DNA from: Raskinella chloraquaticus (SeqCode)
GTDB lineage: Bacteria > Pseudomonadota > Alphaproteobacteria > Rhizobiales > UBA4765
Assembly (NCBI GenBank): GCA_002365175.1
Contig: DEZK01000036.1
Coordinates: 1 to 64,000, forward strand
Length of the DNA stretch: 64,000 bases
Reading direction: 5' to 3'
In this document: piece by piece, positions 25,980-34,959 of the stretch
Position numbering within the stretch: position 1 is the stretch's first letter
How the letters are laid out: each line of letters starts with the position of its first letter
Made by a program: the position numbers and the translations under genes
The notes under the pieces: generated by a model
Told to the model about the DNA's origin: nothing
What the model saw: the letters and a program-made list of their open reading frames with translations, nothing else
The model's database searches: none

Positions 25980-26576
25980 ATGAGTGAGCGTGCAATCGTC
26001 CTATCGTCTGCTCCCCAGGTGGAGCGGCTTCTGGCGCGGCTCAAGGATCGCTCGATCGTGCTGGTGGGTATGATGGGGGCCGGCAAGACGTCGGTTGGCC
26101 GGCGCCTTGCCGAGCGCCTCGCCCTGCCCTTCGTCGATGCCGATCACGAAATTGAAGTCGCGGCGGGCATGAGCGTATCGGAAATTTTCGAAACGCGGGG
26201 TGAAAGTGATTTTCGCATTGGCGAGGCGAAGGTCATCGCCCGATTGCTGGGCGGCGGGCGCAAGGTGATTGCGACCGGCGGCGGCGCCTTCATGAATGGC
26301 ACAACGCGCGCCAACATCGCCCGCGAGGCGATATCCGTCTGGCTCAAAGCTGATCCCGACGTGCTGATGCGGCGCGTGCGCAAACGAGCCAATCGTCCGC
26401 TTCTGCGCACCGCGGATCCCGATGCGACGCTGCGGGCGCTTCTTGTCCAGCGCGAACCGGTCTACCAGCTGGCCGATGTGACCGTCGAAAGCCGCGACAT
26501 CCCGCAGGAGCAGGTCGTCGACGCGCTTTTTGCGGCGTTGGCAGACAGGCTTGATCAGGAGAACAGACCCACATGA
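25980..26576 (+). CDS. aroK: Shikimate kinase
   Basis: A 198-residue kinase that phosphorylates shikimate in aromatic amino-acid synthesis. Walker A is GMMGAGKTSVGRRLA, the shikimate-binding Asp is in VDADHEIE, and the lid and second substrate motif are IATGGGAFMNGTTR and RPLL. The ATG at 25980 is used; the frame stays open to a GTG at 25968. An N-terminal extension of about 20 residues before the P-loop is usual in rhizobial AroK. It overlaps aroB by four bases. Confidence 0.96.
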   Translation: MSERAIVLSSAPQVERLLARLKDRSIVLVGMMGAGKTSVGRRLAERLALPFVDADHEIEVAAGMSVSEIFETRGESDFRIGEAKVIARLLGGGRKVIATGGGAFMNGTTRANIAREAISVWLKADPDVLMRRVRKRANRPLLRTADPDATLRALLVQREPVYQLADVTVESRDIPQEQVVDALFAALADRLDQENRPT

Positions 26577-27691
26577 GCGCAGCACCGTCCGTCGTGCGCG
26601 TCGATCTTGGCAAGCGCGGCTACGACATCGTTGTTGGTGGCGGCGTGATTGCCGAGGCTGGCGCGCGGATCGCCCATCTGCGTCCCGGTGCCAATGTGGC
26701 CATCGTCAGCGATACGACCGTCTTCAGCCATCACGGCGCGGCTCTGCGATCGAGTTTGAGCAAGGCCGGCATCACCGCGCACGAGGTGCTGGTGGCGCCG
26801 GGCGAGGCGTCGAAGAGCTGGCGCATGCTGGAGCAAGTGAGCGAAGGGCTGATTAGCGCACGCATCGAGCGACGCGATCTGGTGATTGCGCTTGGCGGAG
26901 GTGTGGTCGGTGATCTTGCCGGTTGCGCGGCGGCGCTGACGCGGCGCGGCATTGACGTGGTGCAGATTCCAACCAGCCTGCTGGCACAGGTCGATTCGTC
27001 GGTTGGCGGCAAGACGGGCATCAATTCACCAGCCGGCAAGAATCTCATCGGCGCCTTCCATCAGCCCTGCCTGGTGCTGGCCGACAGTGATGCTCTTGAT
27101 ACGCTCAGCGCGCGCCATATGCGTGCGGGTTATGCCGAGATTGTCAAATACGGATTGCTGGGCGATGGTGTCTTTTACGACTGGCTGGAAGCGCATTGGC
27201 AGGGGATATTCGCAGGCGGGGATGAACGCATTCACGCCATTTCAAAAAGCTGCGCCATGAAGGCTGCCATTGTCGCGCGCGATGAGACCGAGCAGGGGGA
27301 GCGGGCGCTCCTCAATCTGGGTCATACGTTTGCCCATGCCCTTGAGGCGCTGAGCGGATATTCTGACCGGCTGCTTCATGGCGAAGCGGTTGCCATCGGT
27401 GTGGCGCTCGCCTTCCGTTATTCGGCCCGCTCAGGGCTGGCGGCGGCGGTGGTGGCGCAGCGCGTTGAGCGGCATTTGCGAGCAGTTGGGTTGCCCACGC
27501 GCATCAGCGATATCGCTGGCGGTGTGGGCGCCAGTGCCGATATCATGGCGGCGATGGCCCAGGACAAGAAAGTCTCGCGTGGCAAGCTTACTTTCATTCT
27601 GGTCAAGGGTATCGGCAGCGCGTTCATCGCCAGGGATGTCGATGGTGCTGGTATGATGCGATTTCTTGATGATGAGATGTGCGGGCGGTGA
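26573..27691 (+). CDS. aroB: 3-dehydroquinate synthase
   Basis: A 372-residue AroB that makes 3-dehydroquinate from DAHP with NAD and a divalent metal. Seen are the NAD site LGGGVVGDLAGCAAAL, the substrate loop VGGKTGINSPAGKN, and the metal ligands in GYAEIVKYGLLGD, NLGHTFAHALE and LLHGEAVAIG. It is coupled to aroK (ATGA) and followed by a membrane transporter gene, the normal aroKB-CNNM order of Hyphomicrobiales. Confidence 0.97.
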   Translation: MSAAPSVVRVDLGKRGYDIVVGGGVIAEAGARIAHLRPGANVAIVSDTTVFSHHGAALRSSLSKAGITAHEVLVAPGEASKSWRMLEQVSEGLISARIERRDLVIALGGGVVGDLAGCAAALTRRGIDVVQIPTSLLAQVDSSVGGKTGINSPAGKNLIGAFHQPCLVLADSDALDTLSARHMRAGYAEIVKYGLLGDGVFYDWLEAHWQGIFAGGDERIHAISKSCAMKAAIVARDETEQGERALLNLGHTFAHALEALSGYSDRLLHGEAVAIGVALAFRYSARSGLAAAVVAQRVERHLRAVGLPTRISDIAGGVGASADIMAAMAQDKKVSRGKLTFILVKGIGSAFIARDVDGAGMMRFLDDEMCGR

Positions 27692-27715
27692 AGGCCGGCC
27701 TGCCATGAGGGTATC

Positions 27716-29047
27716 ATGTTCGATGATCTGACGACTGGCGGGCTGCTGTTTCTGAGCCTGATAGTGGCCGCTCTCCTTGCGAGTTCGTTTTTCTTTTCCG
27801 GCTCGGAAACCGCGCTCACGGCGGCCTCGCGAGCGCGAATCCTGCAATTGCAGAACAGTGGCGATGAACGTGCCGCGCGTGTCATGCGGCTGCTTGACAT
27901 CCGCGAGCACCTCATCGGCACGCTTCTCATCTGCAACAACCTCGTCAACACGGCTGCGGCATCGCTGACGACGGGTATCCTGCTCGCGCTCTTTGGCGAG
28001 GTCGGTATCGTCTACGCTACCGTCGTGGTGAGCGTTCTCGTCATCGTTTTCTCCGAAGTCTTGCCGAAGACAGTGGCGATCGCCGATCCTGAGCGTGGTG
28101 CCTTGCTGGTTGCTCCGGCGGTCGAGTTGATCGTCGTCCTGATCGGCCCGGTGGCGCGGGCGGTCGATCTTCTGGTGCGTGGCGTTCTCAAACTGGTTGG
28201 CGTGCGACCGGGCGATCAGCAGGATGCGATGACGGGCGCGGAGGAAATCCGCGGTACGGTTGATCTTCTTGCCAAGGATGGATCGGTCGAGCGCGAGGAC
28301 CGCCACATGCTGGGCGGGCTGCTCGACCTCAGCGATCTGACGGTGTCTGACATCATGGTCCACCGCACCAAGGTGTTGGCGCTGGATGCCGACAGGCCGG
28401 TGAGCGAGATCATCACGGCAGCGCTGGAGAGCCCTTATACGCGGCTGCCGCTCTGGCGCGGTGAAGCGCAGAATATTGTTGGTATCCTGCATGCCAAATC
28501 GCTGGTGCGCGCCATCCATGCGGCCGGCGACAACGCCAGCAAGGTCAGCATCGACGACATTATCTCTCCGGCCTGGTTCGTGCCGGACACGACGCCGCTG
28601 CGTGACCAGTTGAAAGCCTTCCTCAAGCGGCGCGCCCATATGGCGCTGGTGGTTGACGAATATGGCGAGGTCATGGGGCTGATCTCGCTGGAGGATATCA
28701 TCGAGGAGATTGTCGGTGAAATTTCCGACGAGACGGACGAGGAACTTCCCGGCGTTCGCGTGCAGGCCGACGGCGCGGTAAGTGCGGATGGCCAGGTGCC
28801 CATTCGCGACCTCAACCGCAAGATGGACTGGGCGCTGCCGGATGAAGAGGCAACGACGATTGCCGGCCTCGTCATCCATGAGGCGCGGATGATCCCCGAT
28901 CCCGGCCAGACGTTCACCTTCCACGGCTATACTTTTCAGGTTCTGCGCAAGGAGCGCAACCGGCTGACGCGGCTTCGTATCACCCCAACCCCGCAGGCAA
29001 AACGCCCGGCAGCGCCGCTGGGCCAGGCGGTGGCGGCGGGTGGATGA
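27716..29047 (+). CDS. CNNM/HlyC-CorC family membrane protein (DUF21-CBS-CorC)
   Basis: A 443-residue protein with a DUF21 membrane domain (residues 1-190, about four helices, SGSETALTAASRARILQL near the start). Two CBS domains follow (about residues 205-340, VDEYGEVMGLISLEDIIEEI), then a C-terminal CorC/transporter-associated domain. Relatives export or sense magnesium or cobalt. It lies 24 bases after aroB. It differs from the soluble CorC at 38.5 kb, which lacks the membrane part. Confidence 0.9.
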   Translation: MFDDLTTGGLLFLSLIVAALLASSFFFSGSETALTAASRARILQLQNSGDERAARVMRLLDIREHLIGTLLICNNLVNTAAASLTTGILLALFGEVGIVYATVVVSVLVIVFSEVLPKTVAIADPERGALLVAPAVELIVVLIGPVARAVDLLVRGVLKLVGVRPGDQQDAMTGAEEIRGTVDLLAKDGSVEREDRHMLGGLLDLSDLTVSDIMVHRTKVLALDADRPVSEIITAALESPYTRLPLWRGEAQNIVGILHAKSLVRAIHAAGDNASKVSIDDIISPAWFVPDTTPLRDQLKAFLKRRAHMALVVDEYGEVMGLISLEDIIEEIVGEISDETDEELPGVRVQADGAVSADGQVPIRDLNRKMDWALPDEEATTIAGLVIHEARMIPDPGQTFTFHGYTFQVLRKERNRLTRLRITPTPQAKRPAAPLGQAVAAGG

Positions 29048-29053
29048 GGGTGC

Positions 29054-29473
29054 TTACTGCCCCGGCTCCAGCACAATCTGGACCGGATTTGGCACGAGCT
29101 CGCGGCGAAAATTGGCACCCGGGTCGGACAGGGAGTTGCGCTCCGTCAGCCCGAAGCGGATGCCCGGCGCGATCGTCACGCCATCGCTGCGCCCAGGTGA
29201 AAAGATGCTGGCAACCAGAACTTTCCCGCTCGCATAGCCCGCTTTGGTGAAAACCGCCTCGAAACCGTCAAAGCGTGACAGGTCAAGGGTGCAAGGCGTG
29301 ACGCAGCTTGGGCCAAGCGACGTCGTCACCAGCGCTCCTTCCGGCTGCGAAAGGAAGCGCACGGGCTGGCGCCCGCCCGAGGGCAGGTTGGCGCAGCCAG
29401 CAAGCACTGCCATGATCAGTCCCGCCAGACACCAGCGTCCACGCTGATCGATCGGATTGTCTTGCCCGGTCAT
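29054..29473 (-). CDS. Small lipoprotein with PEGA-like domain
   Basis: A 139-residue protein with a lipobox (IMAVLAGC, lipid Cys about residue 27) after a 12-residue polar start. The rest, QPVRFLSQPEGALVTTSLGP and TPCTLDLSRFDGFEAVFTKAGY, fits a PEGA-type beta fold with a likely disulfide (SCVTPC). Relatives in this order are sometimes called translation initiation factor 2 by error. It starts immediately after the bolA stop and ends six bases from the convergent transporter. Confidence 0.72.
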   Translation of the reverse strand: MTGQDNPIDQRGRWCLAGLIMAVLAGCANLPSGGRQPVRFLSQPEGALVTTSLGPSCVTPCTLDLSRFDGFEAVFTKAGYASGKVLVASIFSPGRSDGVTIAPGIRFGLTERNSLSDPGANFRRELVPNPVQIVLEPGQ

Positions 29474-29740
29474 TTATTCACCTGGTGCTTTCAGCGACAG
29501 GGCAAGAGCATGAAGCCCTTGCGCGAATTCCCCGGCAAGTGCGGCATTGACGCGACGATGACGCTCAACGCGGCTCAATCCGCCGAAAACCGGCGTGACG
29601 AGGGTCACGCGATAATGCGTCTCGCCGCCCGATCCGGCGCCTGCATGCCCGGCATGCAGGGCCGATTCGTCGATGATTTCCAGAAAGGCCGGCTGGAATC
29701 CGCCGGTCAGAATGTCGTGAAGTCGTTCGGCGCGTGTCAT
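29474..29740 (-). CDS. bolA: BolA family protein
   Basis: An 88-residue BolA-type protein. The start MTRAERLHDILTGGFQPAFL is chosen by homology and size. The family core is visible: a conserved helix, HYRVTLVTPVFGGLSRVERHRRVNAAL, and the invariant His after the glycine-containing loop. BolA proteins work with monothiol glutaredoxins in Fe-S handling. An insert HAGHAGAGSGGE before the core strand matches rhizobial BolA. It is divergent from the J-domain gene, the usual setting. Confidence 0.87.
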   Translation of the reverse strand: MTRAERLHDILTGGFQPAFLEIIDESALHAGHAGAGSGGETHYRVTLVTPVFGGLSRVERHRRVNAALAGEFAQGLHALALSLKAPGE

Positions 29741-29879
29741 CAGCGGACCATTGCCGAGGCTGTCAGCGACGTCAATCACTGGTGAACGCCCCTTCGTATA
29801 TTGTCCGCCGCTGCGATGCCCGGTCTTGCCTTTCGCCGCTACCCCGGCCATGTCTTGCAGGTATGAAAGTCTTGCAGGC

Positions 29880-30500
29880 ATGAAACAGGCATCGAAGCTA
29901 TTTGACGGGATCAGGGTGAAGCCGGAGCGTGATCGCACGCGCCGTCTTGGCGAGCCGGCCTGCGAGCATCCCGGCTGCGCCCTCAAGGGTGAGTTCAAGG
30001 CGCCGAAGGGTCGCGACCATGAAGGCCAGTACTGGCGCTTCTGTCTCATCCACGTGAAGGAATACAACGCGCGCTACAATTATTTCAACGGCATGAGCGA
30101 TGATGCAGTCGCCAGCTTCCAGAAGTCGGCCATCGTTGGCCATCGCCCGACCTGGACGATGGGCGTCAAGGGTTTTACCCGGGGCGACGACGCGCACGCC
30201 GAAAAAGTCGACGATAATGGCGATCCGTTCGAACTTTTTGCCCGCTCCGGCGTCAAGCGTCCGGCGGGTCCCAAGATCGCCGTCAAGGAGGGTCCGCGCG
30301 TCAGTGAAGCGGAGCGGCGGGCCTTCGAAAAACTCAATCTGGAGCCTGGCGCCAAGGCGGCCGAAATCAAGGCGCGCTACAAGGGGCTGGTGAAACGTTT
30401 CCACCCGGACGCCAATGGCGGCGACAGGACGACGGAAGACCGTTTCCGTGACATCGTACAGGCTTATGCCTTGCTGAAATCGGCCGGATATTGCTCATGA
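29880..30500 (+). CDS. J-domain protein (DnaJ family, C-terminal J domain)
   Basis: A 206-residue protein with its J domain at the C-terminus (about residues 145-204). The HPD motif is in KRFHPDANGG. The N-terminal part holds CEHPGCALKGEFKAPKG and YWRFCLIHVKEYNARYNYF, a possible metal-binding pair of Cys and His with an aromatic helix. This architecture is conserved between bolA and cobS in Hyphomicrobiales. It should stimulate DnaK or another Hsp70, but the client is unknown. The start MKQASKLFDGIRVKPERDR is chosen because upstream residues look non-coding. Confidence 0.88.
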   Translation: MKQASKLFDGIRVKPERDRTRRLGEPACEHPGCALKGEFKAPKGRDHEGQYWRFCLIHVKEYNARYNYFNGMSDDAVASFQKSAIVGHRPTWTMGVKGFTRGDDAHAEKVDDNGDPFELFARSGVKRPAGPKIAVKEGPRVSEAERRAFEKLNLEPGAKAAEIKARYKGLVKRFHPDANGGDRTTEDRFRDIVQAYALLKSAGYCS

Positions 30501-30611
30501 CGGAGATCCGTTTGACCGGCTTCCCCGGCGGGCAAAACCTCTGCTAAGGACAGGAGATGGGCCGGGCCGGCAGTGCGCGCGCGTTGCCGGTGCGGTTTGA
30601 ATGGAGCTGAC

Positions 30612-31604
30612 ATGAAAAATCTTGCCAAGGGAGCGACCGGTCTTCCGGACGCGACAGTCAATGTGCGCCAATTGTTCGGGATTGATTCCGATCTCGTCGT
30701 GCCGGCTTTCGCCACGAAAGAGGAGCATGTTCCCGATCTTGATCCCGATTACGTCTTTGACCGCGACACCACGCTCGCCATCCTCGCCGGCTTTGCCCAT
30801 AACCGCCGCGTCATCGTCACCGGCTATCACGGCACCGGCAAGTCGACGCATATCGAGCAGGTGGCGGCGCGTCTCAACTGGCCGTGCGTGCGGATCAACC
30901 TCGACAGCCACGTCTCGCGTATCGATCTTGTCGGCAAGGATGCCATTGTTGTCCGCGACGGCAAGCAGATCACCGAATTCCGCGATGGCATGCTGCCCTG
31001 GGCGCTGCAGAACAATATCGCTCTCGTCTTCGATGAGTATGACGCAGGCCGCCCGGATGTGATGTTCGTCATCCAGCGCGTGCTGGAAGTCTCAGGGAAA
31101 CTGACATTGCTCGACCAGAGCCGGGTCATCCGCCCGCATCCAAGCTTCCGCCTGTTTGCCACCGCCAACACCATCGGTCTTGGCGATACCACCGGGCTTT
31201 ATCACGGCACGCAGCAGATCAATCAGGGCCAGATGGACCGCTGGTCGATTGTGACCACGCTCAACTACCTGCCGCATGATCAGGAAGTCGACATCATCTT
31301 CAAGAAGGCCAAGCACTACCAGAAGACCAAGGAAGGCCGCGACACCGTCTCGAAGATGGTGCGGGTGGCGGATCTGACGCGCAACGCCTTCATGAATGGC
31401 GACATCTCAACCGTCATGAGCCCGCGCACGGTGCTCACCTGGGCGGAAAATGCGGAGATTTTCGGCAGTGATATCGGTTTTGCCTTCCGCGTCACCTTCC
31501 TCAACAAATGCGACGAGCTGGAGCGCCAGCTCATCGCCGAATTCTACCAGCGCGCCTTTGGCAAGGAATTGCCGGAAAGCGCCACCAATGTGGCGTTGAG
31601 CTGA
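30612..31604 (+). CDS. cobS: Cobaltochelatase subunit CobS
   Basis: A 330-residue AAA+ ATPase of the aerobic cobalt chelatase (CobN-CobS-CobT) that inserts cobalt into hydrogenobyrinate a,c-diamide. Walker A is GYHGTGKSTHIEQVAARL, Walker B is IALVFDEYDAG, and sensor and arginine motifs follow in RLFATANTIGLGD and TVMSPRTVL. The ATG at 30612 has GGAG six bases upstream. CobT lies two genes downstream; CobN is not in the window. Confidence 0.96.
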   Translation: MKNLAKGATGLPDATVNVRQLFGIDSDLVVPAFATKEEHVPDLDPDYVFDRDTTLAILAGFAHNRRVIVTGYHGTGKSTHIEQVAARLNWPCVRINLDSHVSRIDLVGKDAIVVRDGKQITEFRDGMLPWALQNNIALVFDEYDAGRPDVMFVIQRVLEVSGKLTLLDQSRVIRPHPSFRLFATANTIGLGDTTGLYHGTQQINQGQMDRWSIVTTLNYLPHDQEVDIIFKKAKHYQKTKEGRDTVSKMVRVADLTRNAFMNGDISTVMSPRTVLTWAENAEIFGSDIGFAFRVTFLNKCDELERQLIAEFYQRAFGKELPESATNVALS

Positions 31605-31613
31605 CGGGGCACG

Positions 31614-32321
31614 ATGGCGACGGTCAAAGCCCTCTTCTTCGACGTTTTCGGCACGCTGGCGGACTGGCGCGGGTCGATTGCGCGCGAGGTGAAGGTGGTG
31701 CTGGGCGCGAGGGCTGACGGGCTTGACGGCATCGCCTTTGCCGAGGCCTGGCGGGCCGAGTATCAGCCGTCCATGGAGCGGGTGCGACAGGGTGGTCGCG
31801 GCTATGTACTGCTCGATATCCTGCACCGCGAAAATCTCGAGCGCATCCTGCCGCGCTTCGGGCTGAGCGATCTCTCTGAAGAAACGAAAGCAGACCTCAA
31901 CCACATCTGGCATCGCCTTGATGGCTGGGCAGATGTGCGCGCAGGGCTTGCGCGGTTGAGCGAACGCTTCTGGCTTGCGCCCTGCTCAAATGGGCATATC
32001 GCGCTGATGGCTGGCCTTGCCCGCCATAATGGCTGGCACTGGGATGCGATCCTCGGCGCCGAAATCGCCCGCGATTACAAGCCCAAGCCCGGTGTCTATC
32101 TGGCGGCCGTCGCAGCCTTCGGCCTGAAGCCCGGGGAATGCATGATGGTGGCCGCCCACAGCTATGATCTGTCCTCGGCGGCGGCGCTTGGCCTCAGAAC
32201 GGCCCATATCGCGCGGCCGCTTGAATTCGGCGAGGGCGGCAAGGGCGAGCACGCGCCATCCGTGCCGGTTGATCATGCGGCAAGCGATCTTGTTGATCTG
32301 GCGCGGAGGCTTCACGCCTGA
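31614..32321 (+). CDS. HAD hydrolase, haloacid dehalogenase type II-like
   Basis: A 235-residue HAD-superfamily hydrolase. The nucleophile Asp is in ALFFDVFGTLADW at the start, motif II Ser/Asn in APCSNGH, motif III Lys in YKPKPGVYLAA, and motif IV in MVAAHSYDLSSAAALGLRT. The cap domain layout is that of L-2-haloacid dehalogenases, but many such genes are generic phosphatases. It sits between cobS and cobT with one-base overlap to cobT, which splits a pair usually adjacent. Confidence 0.85.
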   Translation: MATVKALFFDVFGTLADWRGSIAREVKVVLGARADGLDGIAFAEAWRAEYQPSMERVRQGGRGYVLLDILHRENLERILPRFGLSDLSEETKADLNHIWHRLDGWADVRAGLARLSERFWLAPCSNGHIALMAGLARHNGWHWDAILGAEIARDYKPKPGVYLAAVAAFGLKPGECMMVAAHSYDLSSAAALGLRTAHIARPLEFGEGGKGEHAPSVPVDHAASDLVDLARRLHA

Positions 32322-34219
32322 TGGCCTTCACCCCCACCCAGAAAGGCACAGCGAAATCCGCCCCGACTGAGCCGCTGAAGCGGGCGGTGGCGGTCGCCAT
32401 GCGGGCGATTGCGCGGGCGCCTGACCTTGAGGTCACCTTTGCGACTGACCGCCCGAGCCTGACGGCGGAGCGGGCGCGCCTCCCCGAGCCGCCGCGCAAG
32501 ATGACGAAGGAGGATGCCGCCATCCTGCGCGGGCAGGCGGATGCGATGGCGCTCAGGATCGCCTGCCATGACGAGAAGGTGCATCGCGCTTTGTCGCCGG
32601 TCGGCCCCAATGCGCGGGCTATTTTCGATGCCGTCGAACAGGCGCGCGTCGAGGCTATCGGCTCGCAGCGCATGGCGGGCACGGCGCGCAACCTGTCGTC
32701 GATGTTGCAGGACCGCTACCATCGCAGCTCCTATCAGGATGCCAGCGAGCGCGGGGATGTGCCATTGGAAGAAGCGCTGTCGCTGCTGGTGCGTGAGCGG
32801 TTAAGCGGCCAGAAGGTACCGCCGGCGGCGCGCAAGATGCTCGATCTGTGGCGCCCGTGGATCGAGGACAAGGCGCAGGCAAGCCTGGCGCGGCTCGATG
32901 AGGTCATCGGCAACCAGCGGGCATTCGGTGAAGTCGTGCGCGAGGTGCTGAGCGATCTCGACATGGGCGATGAGCTTGGCGGCGATGCGGACGACAACGA
33001 TAATCCCGAACAGGCGGATGATCCCAACGCCGATGATGAGCCGCAGGTGCAGGCGGGCGATGAAGCCGAGGACAGCGAGGCGCAGACGAGCGAACAGGCT
33101 GAAAGCGCGTCCGACGACGAGATGGCAGGGGATGCGGAAGCCAGCGAAGCGCGCCCTGACAGTGATGACGACGCGGAGCCTGGAGAGTCAGAGGAGCCGG
33201 GCGAGCCGCGCCGGCCGCCCAACTGGCCAGGGAACGAGCCGCGCGGGCCTGACTACAAGGTCTTCTCCACACGCTTTGACGAGATGATCGAGGCCGACAA
33301 GCTGTGCGACGCGGAAGAGCTGACGCGGCTTCGTGCCTATCTGGACAAGCAGCTGAACAATCTTCAGGGCGTGGTGGCGCGCCTTGCCAATCGTCTGCAG
33401 CGCCGCCTGCTGGCCCAACAGAACCGAGCCTGGGATTTCGACCTTGAGGAGGGCGCGCTTGATCCGGCCCGCCTGTCGCGCGTCATCACCGACCCCACCT
33501 CGCCGCTTTCCTTCATGATGGAGCGCGATACCAATTTCCGCGATACGGTGGTGACGCTGCTCATCGACAATTCAGGCTCGATGCGGGGGCGCCCGATCAC
33601 GGTGGCGGCTACCTGCGCCGATATTCTGGCGCGCACGCTGGAGCGGTGCGGCGTCAAGGTGGAGATTTTGGGCTTCACCACGAAAGCGTGGAAGGGCGGA
33701 CAGGCGCGAGAAATCTGGTTGCAGGGCGGCAAATCTGCCAATCCCGGCCGCCTCAATGATCTGCGCCACATCATCTACAAATCGGCGGATGCGCCGTGGC
33801 GTCGGGCAAGGCGCAATCTTGGTTTGATGATGCGCGAAGGGCTGTTGAAAGAGAATATCGACGGCGAGGCGCTGTCCTGGGCGCATCAGCGCCTGCTGGC
33901 GCGGCCCGAGGCGCGTAAAATCCTCATGATGATCTCCGACGGGGCGCCGGTCGATGATTCAACACTGTCCGTCAACCCCGGCAATTATCTCGAAAAACAT
34001 CTGCGCTGGGTGATCGAGGAGATCGAAACGCGCTCGCCGGTCGAACTCATCGCGATTGGTATCGGCCATGACGTCACACGCTATTACCGGCGGGCGGTGA
34101 CGATTGTGGACGCCGAGGAACTTGGTGGCGCCATGACCGACAAGCTGGCTGAGCTGTTTGAAGAAACGGCGGGACCCGAGAGAGCGCCCAGACGGGGCGT
34201 GCGGCGGCGCGCGGGGTGA
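32321..34219 (+). CDS. cobT: Cobaltochelatase subunit CobT
   Basis: A 632-residue CobT. The N-terminal helical part (residues 1-215) is followed by a very acidic linker (about 215-300, rich in Asp/Glu). The C-terminal von Willebrand A domain has the MIDAS motif in LIDNSGSMRGRPI near residue 415. CobT and CobS form the ring complex that drives cobalt insertion by CobN. It begins one base inside the HAD gene stop (TGATG) and ends 13 bases from the convergent trmB. Confidence 0.96.
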   Translation: MAFTPTQKGTAKSAPTEPLKRAVAVAMRAIARAPDLEVTFATDRPSLTAERARLPEPPRKMTKEDAAILRGQADAMALRIACHDEKVHRALSPVGPNARAIFDAVEQARVEAIGSQRMAGTARNLSSMLQDRYHRSSYQDASERGDVPLEEALSLLVRERLSGQKVPPAARKMLDLWRPWIEDKAQASLARLDEVIGNQRAFGEVVREVLSDLDMGDELGGDADDNDNPEQADDPNADDEPQVQAGDEAEDSEAQTSEQAESASDDEMAGDAEASEARPDSDDDAEPGESEEPGEPRRPPNWPGNEPRGPDYKVFSTRFDEMIEADKLCDAEELTRLRAYLDKQLNNLQGVVARLANRLQRRLLAQQNRAWDFDLEEGALDPARLSRVITDPTSPLSFMMERDTNFRDTVVTLLIDNSGSMRGRPITVAATCADILARTLERCGVKVEILGFTTKAWKGGQAREIWLQGGKSANPGRLNDLRHIIYKSADAPWRRARRNLGLMMREGLLKENIDGEALSWAHQRLLARPEARKILMMISDGAPVDDSTLSVNPGNYLEKHLRWVIEEIETRSPVELIAIGIGHDVTRYYRRAVTIVDAEELGGAMTDKLAELFEETAGPERAPRRGVRRRAG

Positions 34220-34232
34220 CGCGGTGCGGCGA

Positions 34233-34949
34233 TTACCTGCGCGCGAACCGCAGATAACTTGGTATGCGCCCTTCGCGCAGCGCCTTTTGTTCATAGCGGG
34301 TCGGCTGCCAGCCGGGCCAGGGGTCGAGCCAGTCGCTGGCGCGCCGGGCGGTCCATTCGAAATGCGGTGACCGGGTAAGGAAGGCTAGACCTGAGGCGGC
34401 ATAATCGGCCCAGTCGGTGGCAAAGCGCAACTCGCCGCCAGGCTTCAGCACACGGGCGAGGCGGGAGATATTGTCAGGCACCAGAAAGCGGCGCTTCCAG
34501 TGGCGACGCTTGCGCCACGGATCGGGATAATAGAGGTGGATGCGCGTGAGGCTTTCTGCCGGCAGGGCGTCCAGCAGGGCACGCACATCATCCGGCCAAA
34601 GGCGGATATTGGGCAGGGCCGGCGTGTCAGCCGTGCCGGCCTCGTCAAGGCGGCGCAACAGCTTGGCGATACCGTTGAGAAAGGCTTCGGCGCCGAGGAA
34701 GCCGGTTACAGGCGCGCCTTCGGCTGCGTGCAGCAGGTGTTCGCCGCCGCCAAAGCCGATTTCAAGTTCCACGTGATCGACAGGGCATGAAAAAAGCTGC
34801 CGCAGATCATCCGGCAGCTTTTCAAGCGTGAGCGCGCGTGCGGGCAGAACCCGCGTCAGCACGTCCGATTGCAGGTCGCGCAGCGATTTACCCTTGCGCC
34901 GCCCGAAGAAGGCACCATGGGCGGGCCCACGATGAGGAGCCTCGCCCAT
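34233..34949 (-). CDS. trmB: tRNA (guanine-N7-)-methyltransferase
   Basis: A 238-residue TrmB that makes m7G46 in tRNA. The start MGEAPHRGPAHGAFFGRRKG matches rhizobial relatives and leaves ten bases after metK. Seen are ELEIGFGGGEHLLHAAE (SAM motif) and the tRNA-binding LYYPDPWRKRRHWKRRFL. The C-terminal RYEQKALREGRIPSYLRF is also family-specific. The longer frame upstream would run into metK. Confidence 0.95.
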   Translation of the reverse strand: MGEAPHRGPAHGAFFGRRKGKSLRDLQSDVLTRVLPARALTLEKLPDDLRQLFSCPVDHVELEIGFGGGEHLLHAAEGAPVTGFLGAEAFLNGIAKLLRRLDEAGTADTPALPNIRLWPDDVRALLDALPAESLTRIHLYYPDPWRKRRHWKRRFLVPDNISRLARVLKPGGELRFATDWADYAASGLAFLTRSPHFEWTARRASDWLDPWPGWQPTRYEQKALREGRIPSYLRFARR

Positions 34950-34959
34950 GGTTTTGCGT

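Noticed and set aside
30557..30610. 17-codon frame just before cobS
   Set aside because: The ribosome-binding-like AGGAG touches the ATG with no spacing and the peptide shows no feature, so it is probably chance.
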